Source of the DNA: Sphingobium vermicomposti
GTDB lineage: Bacteria > Pseudomonadota > Alphaproteobacteria > Sphingomonadales > Sphingomonadaceae
Assembly (NCBI RefSeq): GCF_011762025.1
Contig: NZ_JAASQR010000004.1
Location: 496,001-560,000, forward strand
Reading direction: 5' to 3'
DNA length: 64,000 nt
The position numbers and the translations under genes are program-made. Of the stretch, positions 9,398 through 18,668 are shown one piece after another. The notes beneath the pieces are model-generated. The model searched no databases and was not told the DNA's origin. It saw only the letters and a list, made by a program, of their open reading frames with translations. Position 1 is the stretch's first letter, and each line of letters starts with the position of its first letter.

Positions 9398-10321
9398 TCA
9401 GAAGTAACCTTCCTGCTTTTTCTTTTCCATGCCTGCGCCGCCAGCATCCTTGTCGATGGCGCGGCCCTGCCGTTCCGATGTGGTGGTGAGCAGCGTTTCC
9501 TGGATCACTTCCGGCAGCGTCTTTGCCGTGCTTTCGACCGCGCCGGTCAGCGGGTAGCAGCCGAGCGTGCGGAAACGGATGGAGCGCATCACCGGCTCTT
9601 CACCCGGCTTTAGCGGGAAACGGTCATCATCGACCATCAGCAGCATGCCATCACGCTCCACGGTGGGGCGCTTGTCCGCGAAATAGAGCGGGACAATCGG
9701 CACATTGTTGAGGTGGATATATTGCCAGATATCCAGCTCCGTCCAGTTGCTGATCGGGAAGATGCGGATGCTTTCGCCCTTGTTCTTGCGGGCGTTGTAG
9801 AGGTTCCACAGTTCCGGACGCTGGTTTTTCGGGTCCCAGCCGTGCGAAGCGGTGCGGAAGGAAAAGATGCGTTCCTTCGCGCGGCTCTTTTCCTCATCGC
9901 GGCGCGCGCCGCCGAAGGCCGCGTCAAAGCCATAGAGGTCAAGCGCCTGTTTCAGCCCCTCCGTCTTCCACATGTCGGTGTGGAGCGCGCCATGATCGAA
10001 CGGGTTGATGCCCCGCTCCTGCGCTTCCGGGTTGTGATAGACGAGCAGCTCCATGCCGCTTTCCTGCGCCATCCGGTCGCGCAGCTTGTACATTTCCTGG
10101 AATTTCCAGGTCGTGTCCACGTGCAGCAGCGGAAAGGGCGGCGGCGAAGGATAGAAAGCCTTGCGCGCGAGGTGCAGCATCACGGCGCTGTCCTTGCCCA
10201 CGGAATAGAGCATGACCGGCTTTTCCGCTTCCGCCACGACTTCGCGCAGAATGTGGATGCTTTCAGCCTCCAGCCGTTCCAGATGGGTCAGGGTCGATTT
10301 ACTCAGTTGGTCAGGCATCAC
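9398..10321 (-). CDS. cysD: Sulfate adenylyltransferase subunit 2 CysD
   Basis: 307 residues, standard length. It carries the PP-loop ATP-pyrophosphatase motif in [21 protein letters not shown], a [14 protein letters not shown] segment, and the conserved C-terminal SERQGR region. It adenylates sulfate to APS together with CysN. The second Met (10318) is an equally good start. First gene of the cysD-cysNC-cysQ operon; its promoter must lie in the short space shared with the divergent regulator at 10402. Confidence 0.97.
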   Translation of the reverse strand: MMPDQLSKSTLTHLERLEAESIHILREVVAEAEKPVMLYSVGKDSAVMLHLARKAFYPSPPPFPLLHVDTTWKFQEMYKLRDRMAQESGMELLVYHNPEAQERGINPFDHGALHTDMWKTEGLKQALDLYGFDAAFGGARRDEEKSRAKERIFSFRTASHGWDPKNQRPELWNLYNARKNKGESIRIFPISNWTELDIWQYIHLNNVPIVPLYFADKRPTVERDGMLLMVDDDRFPLKPGEEPVMRSIRFRTLGCYPLTGAVESTAKTLPEVIQETLLTTTSERQGRAIDKDAGGAGMEKKKQEGYF

Positions 10322-10401
10322 TCTCTCTACCCTATGGGGTTGCGAGCTTTAGATTGCTGCTGACGCTTGACCGCGAAGCCCCCATATGGGAGCAAAATCC
10401 C

Positions 10402-11514
10402 ATGTCCTCCGTTTTTGCCACCCAGCGCGAGCTGTTGCTACCCCTTGTGGAGGGTATCCATGAAAGCCCGCCCTGGGGTGGATTCCTGCGTCAGCTGGTT
10501 GCGCGAACCTATGCGCGCCGGGCGTTCCTGATCATCACCCTGGCCAATGCAGCGCCCGATCAGGAACCGGCGGTGGTGCATGTCGCGGCCCCCCGCGCCG
10601 CCACCGAACCGCCGCTGGATTTTCGCCGGATCGAACGGCTGGGCCTTCATCCTTATGGCGCGCTGCGACCGGGGCGCGTCTATTCGCTGGAAGAGATGCT
10701 GGATTATGACCGGCCCGCGCAGCGCGATCGCCAGCGCGCGGAGCTGGACGAAATGAACATCCGTTATGGCCGGTTCCTGAGGGTGTCGGCGGGCGGCGCG
10801 GCGGACGCATGGCTGCTGCTGGTGCGGGAGCGGGAGGATTTCACCGCCTCTGCCGTCGCCGCGCTGTCGGGCGTGGGTCCGCATCTTTCCGCCGCGCTCA
10901 AGACGCTGGCTGCGTTGATCGAACAGAGGCTGCAGGTTGCGCTTGCCCAATCGGCGCTGCAGCGGCTGGGCGTGGGGCAGCTGGCGTTCGACGCGACTGG
11001 CCGGGTGATGGCGGCGGACAGGCAAGCGGAGGCTTTGCTGTCCTTCGTCCCCGATCCCGACCCGACTGCCGGACGGCGGCTCCAACTGTTGCCTGCGGTG
11101 TCTCAGGCGCTGGAGGCGGCGTGCGCCGAACTGGCTGCGGCACCGCCGGGGGCCAGCCTGCCCCTGCCGCTGGGCACGCAGGCGGGGCTGTGGATGCTGC
11201 TGCGCAAGGCGGACCTGCCGCTGGCGGAACCATGCGCCTTTCCAGCCGCCACGGGCGTGCTGCGTATCCACCAGCGGGAAGATGCCCTGCGCGCGCGCCG
11301 TGCGCTCTCAGCCATATATGGGCTGTCGATGAATGAAGCCGCGCTGGCGCATCAATTGTCGATGGGGGAAACGATCGTGGAGGCTGGCCAGAATCTGCGG
11401 CTGACCCCGGAAACGTCGCGCAGCTATTCCAAGCGCATCTATGCCAAGACCGGGACGTCCAGTCAGGCTGATCTGGTCCGGCTGGTGCTGACCGGCCTCG
11501 CGCCCTTTGCTTGA
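10402..11514 (+). CDS. LuxR-type helix-turn-helix regulator
   Basis: 370 residues from the ATG at 10402; an in-frame ATG-like start at 10354 would add 16 residues that look unrelated to the family. The C-terminal 60 residues (EAALAHQLSMGETIVEAGQN, then SYSKRIYAKTGTSSQADLVR) are the LuxR-type HTH. The region before it has GAF/PAS-like character and a second sensing half (about 205-310, RLGVGQLAFDATGRVMAADR). Ligand unknown. It is divergent from cysD and upstream of the Baeyer-Villiger monooxygenase gene, either of which could be its target. Confidence 0.8.
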   Translation: MSSVFATQRELLLPLVEGIHESPPWGGFLRQLVARTYARRAFLIITLANAAPDQEPAVVHVAAPRAATEPPLDFRRIERLGLHPYGALRPGRVYSLEEMLDYDRPAQRDRQRAELDEMNIRYGRFLRVSAGGAADAWLLLVREREDFTASAVAALSGVGPHLSAALKTLAALIEQRLQVALAQSALQRLGVGQLAFDATGRVMAADRQAEALLSFVPDPDPTAGRRLQLLPAVSQALEAACAELAAAPPGASLPLPLGTQAGLWMLLRKADLPLAEPCAFPAATGVLRIHQREDALRARRALSAIYGLSMNEAALAHQLSMGETIVEAGQNLRLTPETSRSYSKRIYAKTGTSSQADLVRLVLTGLAPFA

Positions 11515-11602
11515 GGGCCTGTAGAGCGGCGTTTCCTTACCCCTTTCGCGGCCATGCCATATGATGTAAGTGTTTACTCATAAGAGTGATGGAGAGCGCT
11601 GC

Positions 11603-13531
11603 ATGGCTACGATTCTTGCCGACAATCGAAACAGTTTCGCGATTTTGCCCGATTCGCCCGACCTTGCCAGAGCGCTCGACGAAGCGAATGTGCCGACTTT
11701 GCTGGCGGCCTATGTCCATATGACGCATGATGCGGCGTTTCTGGATCGCTTTGCCGACCATATCCGCCCGGCCTTTTCCCAGCCACCAACCGACATTCCC
11801 GAAGAACTGGCCGACGACCTGCGCGCCAGGATGCGGCATTTGCTGACGACGGGCGAAGGTTATCAGGCCAGGCCCGCGTCCGATGCCCTGCTGCAACGGA
11901 TCATGACCGTCACCGTCGGCGAGCCGGTGGAGGATGAATTTCTGGAACTGGTGGAGGACCAGTGCGGATTTCGCCCCTATATCGACCGCAGCCAGATGGT
12001 GGGGCGCAAGGCCCCCAAGGCCGATTTCAAGATATTGGTCATCGGCGCGGGCATGACCGGCATGGCCGCCGCGACCAAGCTGCGCGAGGCTGGCTATAAT
12101 TTCGTCGTCATCGAAAAGAACGCCGATGTGGGCGGCACCTGGTATGAAAATCGCTATCCGGGCGTGGGCGTGGACACGCCGAGCCATTTCTACAGCTTCA
12201 GCTGGGAAATCTGGCCCGATTGGCAGCATTATCATCCGCACGGCGCGGACATGCAGAAATATATGCTGGCGACCGCCGACAAATATGGCCTGCGCCGCGA
12301 CATCCGCTTCAACACCAAGGTGGAAAAGCTGGTCTGGAGCGATGTCGACAAAGTTTGGACGGTGACGGTCCAGAAGGCTGACGGCACCCGCGAGGACATT
12401 GTGGTGAACGCGGTCATCAACGGCCACGGGCCGGTCAACCGCTACCAGTTCCCCGACATTCCGGGCCTTGACGATTTCGCGGGGACATTGGTGCACACGG
12501 CCAATTATCCCGCCGATCTGGACCTGAAGGGCAAGCGCGTCGCGGTGATCGGCACCGGTGCCAGCTCCGCGCAGCTCGTGGGCGCGATTGCTCCCGAGGT
12601 CGGTCAGCTGACCATCTACCAGCGGTCGAAGCATTGGGTATTGTTCAACCCCGAACTCACCCATGAAGTGAGCGAAGGCATGCGCTGGGCGTTGGCGAAT
12701 ATTCCCAATTACAAGGAATGGTTCCGTTTCCGCGTCTATTGGGCGGCGGCCGACGGGCTTTATTCGAACGTGGTCAAGGACCCGGCCTGGGAAGGCAATA
12801 TGACGGCCGTGTCGCAAGGCAATGCCATGACCCGCGAATATGCGCTGGGCTATATGCAGCAGCGCTTCGCGGACAGGCCGGACCTGATCGAAAAGCTGAC
12901 GCCTGATTTCCCGATCTTTTCCAAGCGCATCATATTGGACAATGGCTGGTTCGACGCGCTGGCGCGACCGAACGTCCATCTAGAAGATCAGGGCATCGCG
13001 CGCATCCTGCCAAACGGGATCGAAGCCAAGGACGGATCGGTGTTCGAATGCGACGTCATCATCTGCGCGACCGGTTTCAACGTCGCCAAGATGATCGGCA
13101 ATCTGACGATCAAGGGCATTGGCGGCCGCGACCTGGGTGAGGAATGGGGCGAGGATGATCCGCGCAGTTATCTGGGCATGTGCGTGCCGGGCTATCCCAA
13201 TTATTTCCATACGGTCGGCCCGAACAGCGCGCCCAACCATGCGGCGGGCCAGAACATGATTTCAGAATGCCAGGTGCATTGGATCATAGAGGCGCTGGAC
13301 CGGATCAATGAAGCGGACGCGAACGCCTTTGAAGTGACGCAGGACGCCTTCGACGCATGGAACCGGAAGGTGGAGGAACGCATGCCCCAGATGATCTGGA
13401 CGCATCCAGGCGCCAATTCCTACTATAATAACTCAAAGGGCCGGGTCTTCCTGTCCTGGCCCTGGCGACTGGTGGACTTCTTCCATGCGACGCGCGCGCC
13501 GGAGGATGGCAGCTATCGACTGCTGCACTGA
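11603..13531 (+). CDS. Baeyer-Villiger flavin monooxygenase (4-hydroxyacetophenone monooxygenase-like)
   Basis: 642 residues from the ATG at 11603, which has GGAGAG 6 bases upstream. The first FAD Rossmann motif GAGMTG is at about 148-153, so there is a roughly 145-residue N-terminal extension as in 4-hydroxyacetophenone monooxygenases. GGTWYENRYPGVGVDTPSH follows. The Baeyer-Villiger signature appears as FAGTLVHTANYP (from Phe292), with Tyr in place of the usual Trp, directly followed by the NADPH-binding GTGASS motif. Type I enzymes of this kind insert oxygen next to a ketone using NADPH and O2. A ring ketone or side-chain ketone substrate would fit the steroid-like setting, but the substrate is unknown. 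Confidence 0.93.
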   Translation: MATILADNRNSFAILPDSPDLARALDEANVPTLLAAYVHMTHDAAFLDRFADHIRPAFSQPPTDIPEELADDLRARMRHLLTTGEGYQARPASDALLQRIMTVTVGEPVEDEFLELVEDQCGFRPYIDRSQMVGRKAPKADFKILVIGAGMTGMAAATKLREAGYNFVVIEKNADVGGTWYENRYPGVGVDTPSHFYSFSWEIWPDWQHYHPHGADMQKYMLATADKYGLRRDIRFNTKVEKLVWSDVDKVWTVTVQKADGTREDIVVNAVINGHGPVNRYQFPDIPGLDDFAGTLVHTANYPADLDLKGKRVAVIGTGASSAQLVGAIAPEVGQLTIYQRSKHWVLFNPELTHEVSEGMRWALANIPNYKEWFRFRVYWAAADGLYSNVVKDPAWEGNMTAVSQGNAMTREYALGYMQQRFADRPDLIEKLTPDFPIFSKRIILDNGWFDALARPNVHLEDQGIARILPNGIEAKDGSVFECDVIICATGFNVAKMIGNLTIKGIGGRDLGEEWGEDDPRSYLGMCVPGYPNYFHTVGPNSAPNHAAGQNMISECQVHWIIEALDRINEADANAFEVTQDAFDAWNRKVEERMPQMIWTHPGANSYYNNSKGRVFLSWPWRLVDFFHATRAPEDGSYRLLH

Positions 13532-13552
13532 TCCGGCTGGATAGCTGACGAA

Positions 13553-13585
13553 ATCGGCCCGCGCCTGATGAGGGTGCGGGCCGAT
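13553..13585. terminator. Hairpin terminator after the monooxygenase gene
   Basis: Ten-base perfect stem (ATCGGCCCGC at 13553-13562, GCGGGCCGAT at 13576-13585) 22 bases past the stop, followed by GCGTTT. It sits between two convergent genes. Confidence 0.7.
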
Positions 13586-13633
13586 TGCGTTTGGGGCGCT
13601 GCATGCTGCTGCGGAGGCAGTCGTCCAGTTGGA

Positions 13634-13667
13634 ATGGCAGGGCTGGGTTCCTGCCTTCGCAGGAACA
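13634..13667. repeat. REP-like palindromic repeat, copy 2
   Basis: Same 34-base unit as 6472-6505 with one mismatch, containing the GTTCCTGC/GCAGGAAC hairpin. Located between the convergent monooxygenase and flavin reductase genes. Confidence 0.8.
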
Positions 13668-13688
13668 CAGGGAAATCTCCCGCTTGGG

Positions 13689-15842
13689 CTATATTTGCGG
13701 GATCGCCGCTTCGCCCTGGACTGCCCGCGCCGCGCCCCGGATCGCGCCTTCGATATAGCCGACGCCAGTGCAGTCGCCGACTTCCTTTACGCTGAAGCCA
13801 TGAGCGCGCAGCGAGTCGGCAAGGCTGCTGTCGCCATGCGCGCCCTTGGCGACGATGACGGTGTCGGCGGGGACCAGATGCCTTTCCCCTTCCGCCGTGG
13901 TGAAGGAAACGGCTTCGCGGTCGATGCGGATGTCCTTCGCCTCCGCAAACAGCGCGACGCCATGTTCGCGCAGTTCTGGGATCAGGCGCAGGCGACGGAC
14001 AACGGTCAATCCGCGCCCGAACTTTGGCCCTTCCTCGACCACCGTGACCTTCCGGCCCCGCTCTATCAGGAATTCGGCCAGTTCCACGCCGACCAGTTCG
14101 CCGCCGATGATGACGACACGGTCGCCCAAAGGCATCCACTGACGGGTCGCCTTGCGCACGAAGTCGAGATTGGCGGTCACGCCGGTGGCGGCACCGATCC
14201 GGGTGGCGAGCCGGGTGGCAAGGCCGGTCTTGCGCTTCAGCGCGTCGGAGCTTTCCCCCAGCATCATCTTGCGCATGTCGTCACCGCTGAACACATGGTC
14301 CAGATCATTGCCGGGGATGGGGGGCATATCGCGCACCGCGCCGGTCGCGACGATCACTTCATCGGGCGCGAGTGTTTGCAACAGTTCGGGCGTCGCGACG
14401 GTTTTCAGCCGCACATCGACGTCGGATGCCTCGATTTCCCGCTTCAGCCATTCCAGGATGCGTTCGTTGGGTTCGTAGGCGAGTGAAGCGAAGCGCAACG
14501 TGCCGCCCAGCCGGTCGCTTTGTTCGATCAGCGTGACGTTGTTACCCAAAGCATCCAGACGGCGCGCCGCCTCCATGCCCCCGGGCCCGCCGCCGATGAC
14601 GACATAGCGCTTGCCCGTCGCCGGGGTGGCGCGATCCTGCAGATGTTCAAAGCCGGTTTCGGACCGCACCGCGCAGCGCACTTGCTGCCGGATATAGGCG
14701 GTGCTGACGCAGGTGTAGCAATAGATGCAGGGGCGAACATCCTGCGGGCGGCCAGCGGCCAGCTTGTTGGGTAGCTGCGGGTCCGCCAATATCTTGCGCC
14801 CCATCGCCAGGAAGTCGAACGCGCCTTCCTGAAAGCGCTTTTCGCCCCGGTCGGGTTCGACCCGCCCCGACGCGATGATCGGAATGCCGACCTCTGCCCT
14901 TATCGCGGCGGCGGCGGGGATATTCATTTCCGGTTCGTGCGGGATGTTCGATCCCGAATGCAGCTTTGCCTGGCCGACATCATGATAGGCGGTGACGGCA
15001 ATCGCGTCCGCGCCACCCGCTTCCAGCATGCGCGCGACGGCCCTGGCATCGTCCAGCGTGGTGCCAACCGCCTTGCCTGCTTCGCGGGAATCCAGCTTCA
15101 TCCAGACGGGGAAGTCCGGTCCCACCGCTTCGCGCACCGCCGCCAGCACCTCCAGCATCAGCCGCGCGCGGTTTTCCAGCGGGCCGCCATATTGGTCCGT
15201 CCGCTTGTTGGTCGAAGGCGAAAGGAAGGAGGAGATGAGATAGCCGTGGCCGCCGTGAATTTCACAGGCGTCGAACCCGGCTTCCTTTGCGCGGCGCGCG
15301 CCATCCGCATATTGGCGCACCGCAATCGCTATGTCCTCGACCGTCAGCACCTTGACCGACGGCACGGCGCTGCCGCCAAAGGCCTCCAGCTCTTCGGGCA
15401 GGAAATAATCGGGGAAGTCGCCGACGAACGGGCCGGGCAAGGACGGTGCCCACAGTGGATGCCCGTCCTGCGCCGAATGCCCCGCCATCAGCCCGCCCTG
15501 ATGGATCTGGGCCGCGATCTTCGCGCCATGGGCGTGCACCCTGTCGGTCAGGCGGCGCAGGCCGGGCAGGAAGCGGTCGTCCGACACGCCAAGCTGATTG
15601 GGCTGAACCGCGCCGACCGGCCATGCGACCCCCATCACGCCGGTGACGATCAGGGCAGCGCCGCCCTTCGCCTGTTCCTCATGATAGGCGATCAGCCGTT
15701 CGCCCGCCGTGCCGTCATCTTCGGCCAGGCTGACGCCCATGGCGGTCACGAACATACGGTTGCGCAAATCCATCTGGCCGATGCGGCCCGACGAAAGAAG
15801 GCCCGAAAAGCCCTTGCCCGCTGACTGTCTACCCTCGCCCAC
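13689..15842 (-). CDS. NADH:flavin oxidoreductase of the 2,4-dienoyl-CoA reductase / TMADH type
   Basis: 717 residues in three parts. First an old-yellow-enzyme TIM barrel binding FMN (start LLSSGRIGQMDLRNRMFVT, later DACEIHGGHGYLISSFLSP). Then a 4Fe-4S site with spacing Cx2Cx2Cx11C (CIYCYTC then VRC), the same spacing as trimethylamine dehydrogenase. Last a C-terminal FAD/NAD(P)H module with GGGPGGMEAARRL and a second nucleotide-binding GGELVGVELAEF. Such enzymes reduce conjugated enones or dienoyl-CoAs. In a steroid-like pathway it could reduce a ring double bond, which is inference. It is divergent from the TetR gene at 15962 with a palindromic operator in between, so it is probably the repressed target. 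Confidence 0.92.
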   Translation of the reverse strand: MGEGRQSAGKGFSGLLSSGRIGQMDLRNRMFVTAMGVSLAEDDGTAGERLIAYHEEQAKGGAALIVTGVMGVAWPVGAVQPNQLGVSDDRFLPGLRRLTDRVHAHGAKIAAQIHQGGLMAGHSAQDGHPLWAPSLPGPFVGDFPDYFLPEELEAFGGSAVPSVKVLTVEDIAIAVRQYADGARRAKEAGFDACEIHGGHGYLISSFLSPSTNKRTDQYGGPLENRARLMLEVLAAVREAVGPDFPVWMKLDSREAGKAVGTTLDDARAVARMLEAGGADAIAVTAYHDVGQAKLHSGSNIPHEPEMNIPAAAAIRAEVGIPIIASGRVEPDRGEKRFQEGAFDFLAMGRKILADPQLPNKLAAGRPQDVRPCIYCYTCVSTAYIRQQVRCAVRSETGFEHLQDRATPATGKRYVVIGGGPGGMEAARRLDALGNNVTLIEQSDRLGGTLRFASLAYEPNERILEWLKREIEASDVDVRLKTVATPELLQTLAPDEVIVATGAVRDMPPIPGNDLDHVFSGDDMRKMMLGESSDALKRKTGLATRLATRIGAATGVTANLDFVRKATRQWMPLGDRVVIIGGELVGVELAEFLIERGRKVTVVEEGPKFGRGLTVVRRLRLIPELREHGVALFAEAKDIRIDREAVSFTTAEGERHLVPADTVIVAKGAHGDSSLADSLRAHGFSVKEVGDCTGVGYIEGAIRGAARAVQGEAAIPQI

Positions 15843-15893
15843 AACATCCCTCCATCATTCCGCCGTGCGGTTTTGTTGCGCGACAGTTCGACC

Positions 15894-15906
15894 ATACAGT
15901 CTGTAT
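15894..15906. promoter_or_regulatory. Palindromic operator between flavin reductase and TetR genes
   Basis: A perfect 13-base palindrome, ATACAG-T-CTGTAT, 51 bases from one start and 55 from the other. The sequence type and position fit a TetR-family operator controlling both divergent genes. Confidence 0.65.
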
Positions 15907-15961
15907 TGTCAACTGCGCTTTCGAAAGCTAGACGTCCGCGACGCTGGATATTCGGTTACGG

Positions 15962-16612
15962 TTGAACTACCCGGTCGTTCCAGAGGAGAACATATCTTTG
16001 GCCAATGGTCTGTCCCGCCGTAACTTTTTACAGGAAGAACAGCGCGCGCGCACGCACGCCCTGATCGTGGACGCGGCGCTCAAAGTGTTTGCCGACCGGG
16101 GCTATGTCGGCAGCTCGATCGAGCATATTTTGGTGGCCGCTGGCGTGAGCCGCGCCGCATTTTACAGCCATTTTGACGGCAAGCTGGCGGTCGTCCGGGC
16201 GATTGCCAAGGATTTCGAACCTGCCTGGCATCCGGTCTTTGCCTATCTGGCCGAGTTGCGGGACCCTGGCCTGCCGGAATTGACCGAATGGGCGACCCGC
16301 CATCTGGAAATGCATCGCACCAACCAGGACACCTGCACCCTGCTGACCCAGGTCGCGGTGCTGGAGGAGGCGCTATATTGGGAAGTGTCCGCGCAACGAG
16401 ACATCATCATCACCATGCTGGCGGAACGGCACAAGGCGTTCGCGCTGGCGACCCGCGACGATGACGTCCTGCTGGAAGCGCATATCCTGCTGTGGGGCAT
16501 GGACCAGGCCTGTTTTCATGTGGTCCGCCAGCATCTGCACGACCCCAGCAAGCGCGCAGCGGAAATTATCGCCGGACAGATGAAGGCATTTTTGGACAAG
16601 CATGGTGGCTGA
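15962..16612 (+). CDS. TetR-family transcriptional regulator
   Basis: 216 residues as called. The N-terminal HTH is clear (about 32-80: ALIVDAALKVFADRGYVGSS, then VAAGVSRAAFYSHFDGKLAVV). The ligand-binding helices follow. The first 12-20 residues precede the usual start of the family, so a later start, such as the TTG at 15998, is possible. It is divergent from the flavin reductase gene and very likely represses it through the palindrome at 15894-15906. Ligand unknown. Confidence 0.88.
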   Translation: MNYPVVPEENISLANGLSRRNFLQEEQRARTHALIVDAALKVFADRGYVGSSIEHILVAAGVSRAAFYSHFDGKLAVVRAIAKDFEPAWHPVFAYLAELRDPGLPELTEWATRHLEMHRTNQDTCTLLTQVAVLEEALYWEVSAQRDIIITMLAERHKAFALATRDDDVLLEAHILLWGMDQACFHVVRQHLHDPSKRAAEIIAGQMKAFLDKHGG

Positions 16613-16652
16613 TCGACGGTCGGGGCTTATGATGCGCGGCTGACGCGGCGTC

Positions 16653-17261
16653 CTACCCGGCCATTGGCTGTTTTTCGAATCCCATCACGAACCGCCGCAA
16701 TATCTGCTTCTGAAGCTCCATGAGATTGGGATCGACCGACGCCTGTCCCGTCAATGTTTCGATGAGCGGCGATGACCAGAAGAAGCCGAACAAGGTGTTG
16801 AAGATCGCGACGATTTGCAGCGCGACCAGTTTTTCATCGTCATTCTGCACCCCCAGCGTGGCGTTCAGCCTGCGCCCATAATCGACGAGCCGCGCCAGCC
16901 AGCCGAGCGCGATTTCGTCCGGGTCGGAATCACGGGAAATCACCGCGCGGATCAACAGTCTGGGTATGTTGGGATGATCCGCCAGAAGATCGGTCATCTG
17001 GTCCGTCAGCGCATAGAGAATGGGCATGTCGGCTGGACCGGCGAGGATCTGGTCCATCAGTTCGGTCAGGGGCCGCAGCGCCCGTTCATAGACCTGCTGA
17101 TACAGGTCCTCCTTGCTCGCAAAATGCTTGTACAGGCCGGGCTGCTGAATTTCGGCCATGGCCGCGATGTCGCGCAACGACGCGGCACCAAACCCCTTTT
17201 GTGCGAACTGCGCCTCTGCTGCGTCAAGTATGCGGTGCGCGGTGCGCTGACCCTTGTTCAT
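16653..17261 (-). CDS. TetR-family transcriptional regulator
   Basis: 202 residues with a typical TetR HTH at the start (RTAHRILDAAEAQFAQKGF, then AEIQQPGLYKHFASKEDLYQQ) and a C-terminal sensor domain with the TetR_C-like ADHPNIPRLLIRAVISR segment. It is convergent with the TetR gene at 15962 and divergent from the putative oxygenase at 17414. A 26-base palindrome (17337-17362) lies in the divergent promoter region, so the oxygenase gene is its likely target. Confidence 0.9.
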   Translation of the reverse strand: MNKGQRTAHRILDAAEAQFAQKGFGAASLRDIAAMAEIQQPGLYKHFASKEDLYQQVYERALRPLTELMDQILAGPADMPILYALTDQMTDLLADHPNIPRLLIRAVISRDSDPDEIALGWLARLVDYGRRLNATLGVQNDDEKLVALQIVAIFNTLFGFFWSSPLIETLTGQASVDPNLMELQKQILRRFVMGFEKQPMAG

Positions 17262-17336
17262 CGATGTTGCGGGTCCCCTGTAGACGCGCGCCCAGCATGG
17301 ACGATGTTCCGCAAACTTGCAAAAGCGACTTGTTCG

Positions 17337-17362
17337 GAAAAGTTATCATGCTATAACTTTTC
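17337..17362. promoter_or_regulatory. Long perfect palindromic operator upstream of putative oxygenase
   Basis: Two 10-base arms, GAAAAGTTAT (17337-17346) and ATAACTTTTC (17353-17362), are exact reverse complements around the 6-base spacer CATGCT. It lies 75 bases from the TetR start at 17261 and 50 bases from the oxygenase start at 17414, the expected place for a shared TetR operator. Confidence 0.75.
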
Positions 17363-17413
17363 TGGTCAAGCGGGCTGCGCCATGCGTCGTCCTGCAATGT
17401 TTAGGAGAAGATG

Positions 17414-18490
17414 ATGCTTGATGAAGCGCGTAAGCAGTATCTGTCGGACATTCTGCGCCCGGTCGCGCCGCCGCGCGAAATCGACAAGCCATTCACCGAA
17501 GAACAAAAGCGGCGCATGTTGGACGTGGTCCACGACAAGGGCGAATGGAAGCTGATTCTGGCCCAGCATTTCCCAACTCCAGAAGCACTGCTCGCCACCT
17601 TTGCGGGCGGATTCCCGGAGGGATTCAAGCCCACGCTGGACATGTTCCTGACGCCGACTTTCCGCGGATTTCTGGCCAATTATTCGGCGGTCCTATATCC
17701 CGAACTGCACGACATTTTTTATAATGAGGCGTTCCTCAATCACGCGAAATCCTACTGGAACGCGGAATATGCAAAGCCCCAGATGATGTTGTTCAACGTC
17801 AACGGGCCTGCGGCAAACTCCGATCCGGGCCATCTCGACACGCCCAGCTTCCGGGGTGTCCGTTATGAAAATTCGCCGACGTGGCTGTGTTCGGTCATGG
17901 GGCGTTCGGGACTGTTCCAGGACTATCTGATCAAGATGGCGCAGGTCATCACCTGGTTCAGCCATGATCCGGCCAGCGGTTTTACCTATTGGCCCGATGG
18001 TCCGCTGGCCAAACCGGCGCGCTTGCAGTCGCCCATCTATAACCGCGCCGTCGTCGTGCAGAATGAAATGCTGGTCCATCGCGGCGAGGCCAACGGCCCG
18101 GTCGAACGCCGTAATCCGGCCGGTCTATGCTTCGACACTGTCTTCACGGGCGACCAGGGCGATCGGGATGGCTGGGTCATCAAGAATGGCGACCAGGTGA
18201 TCGAACGCTACCACACCGATGACCTGCGTTTTCTGGTTCATTGGTCGGCCGAAGTGTTCAGCGACTTTGCCGAATTGAAAAAGAATATGGATGGGTCCGA
18301 CGACCTGACCCACGAACAGGCGATCGACATGCTGATCAAGGACGTCCGTTCGCGCGGCGTTCAGATTGAAACGCCGTCCGATCCACTCAACGACCCAGCG
18401 TTCATCCGCTCACTCAATGCCGCCTATAATTTTGGCGGACCAGCGGAATATCCGCCCGAAGCGCAGGTCGACCGCCCTATGGCGGCCTGA
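17414..18490 (+). CDS. Putative non-heme iron(II) oxygenase, family not recognised
   Basis: 358 residues from the ATG at 17414, which is better spaced from the AGGAG at 17403 than the ATG directly before it. I do not recognise the family with certainty. A possible iron triad is visible: GHLDTPSF gives His140-x-Asp142, and EMLVHRGE gives His222, with an arginine-rich stretch soon after (VERRNP). That spacing resembles Fe(II)/2-oxoglutarate dioxygenases of the phytanoyl-CoA type. It is preceded by the strong palindrome at 17337 and followed by a terminator, so it is transcribed alone and probably induced by the ligand of the TetR protein at 16653. Confidence 0.5.
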   Translation: MLDEARKQYLSDILRPVAPPREIDKPFTEEQKRRMLDVVHDKGEWKLILAQHFPTPEALLATFAGGFPEGFKPTLDMFLTPTFRGFLANYSAVLYPELHDIFYNEAFLNHAKSYWNAEYAKPQMMLFNVNGPAANSDPGHLDTPSFRGVRYENSPTWLCSVMGRSGLFQDYLIKMAQVITWFSHDPASGFTYWPDGPLAKPARLQSPIYNRAVVVQNEMLVHRGEANGPVERRNPAGLCFDTVFTGDQGDRDGWVIKNGDQVIERYHTDDLRFLVHWSAEVFSDFAELKKNMDGSDDLTHEQAIDMLIKDVRSRGVQIETPSDPLNDPAFIRSLNAAYNFGGPAEYPPEAQVDRPMAA

Positions 18491-18534
18491 AGCCGGGGCG
18501 CGACCCCGCACTGAAAAACGGCTTCAAGGCGACA

Positions 18535-18568
18535 GGAAGGGCCGCGCTTTCATGAGCGCGGCCTTTCC
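18535..18568 (+). terminator. Rho-independent terminator after the putative oxygenase
   Basis: A 14-base stem with one wobble (GGAAGGGCCGCGCT at 18535-18548 with AGCGCGGCCTTTCC at 18555-18568) and a 6-base loop, 45 bases past the stop. The T-run is short. Confidence 0.7.
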
Positions 18569-18668
18569 ACCACGCGACGGCTGAATGTATTTTGCATAAT
18601 CGATGTCGAATCACTATGCACCGGCCCGACAGCCTGTTCGGGCTGACCAGCCTTGCGGAGAAGTTCAG

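Noticed and set aside
7560..9407. Long plus-strand open frame opposite cysNC
   Set aside because: It is antisense to a complete, motif-bearing cysNC gene and has no recognisable domain; such mirror frames are expected in high-G+C DNA.
13634..13667. Hairpin as a rho-independent terminator of the monooxygenase gene
   Set aside because: The same unit recurs at 6472, so it is a dispersed repeat; there is no T-run, and a better terminator is at 13553-13585.
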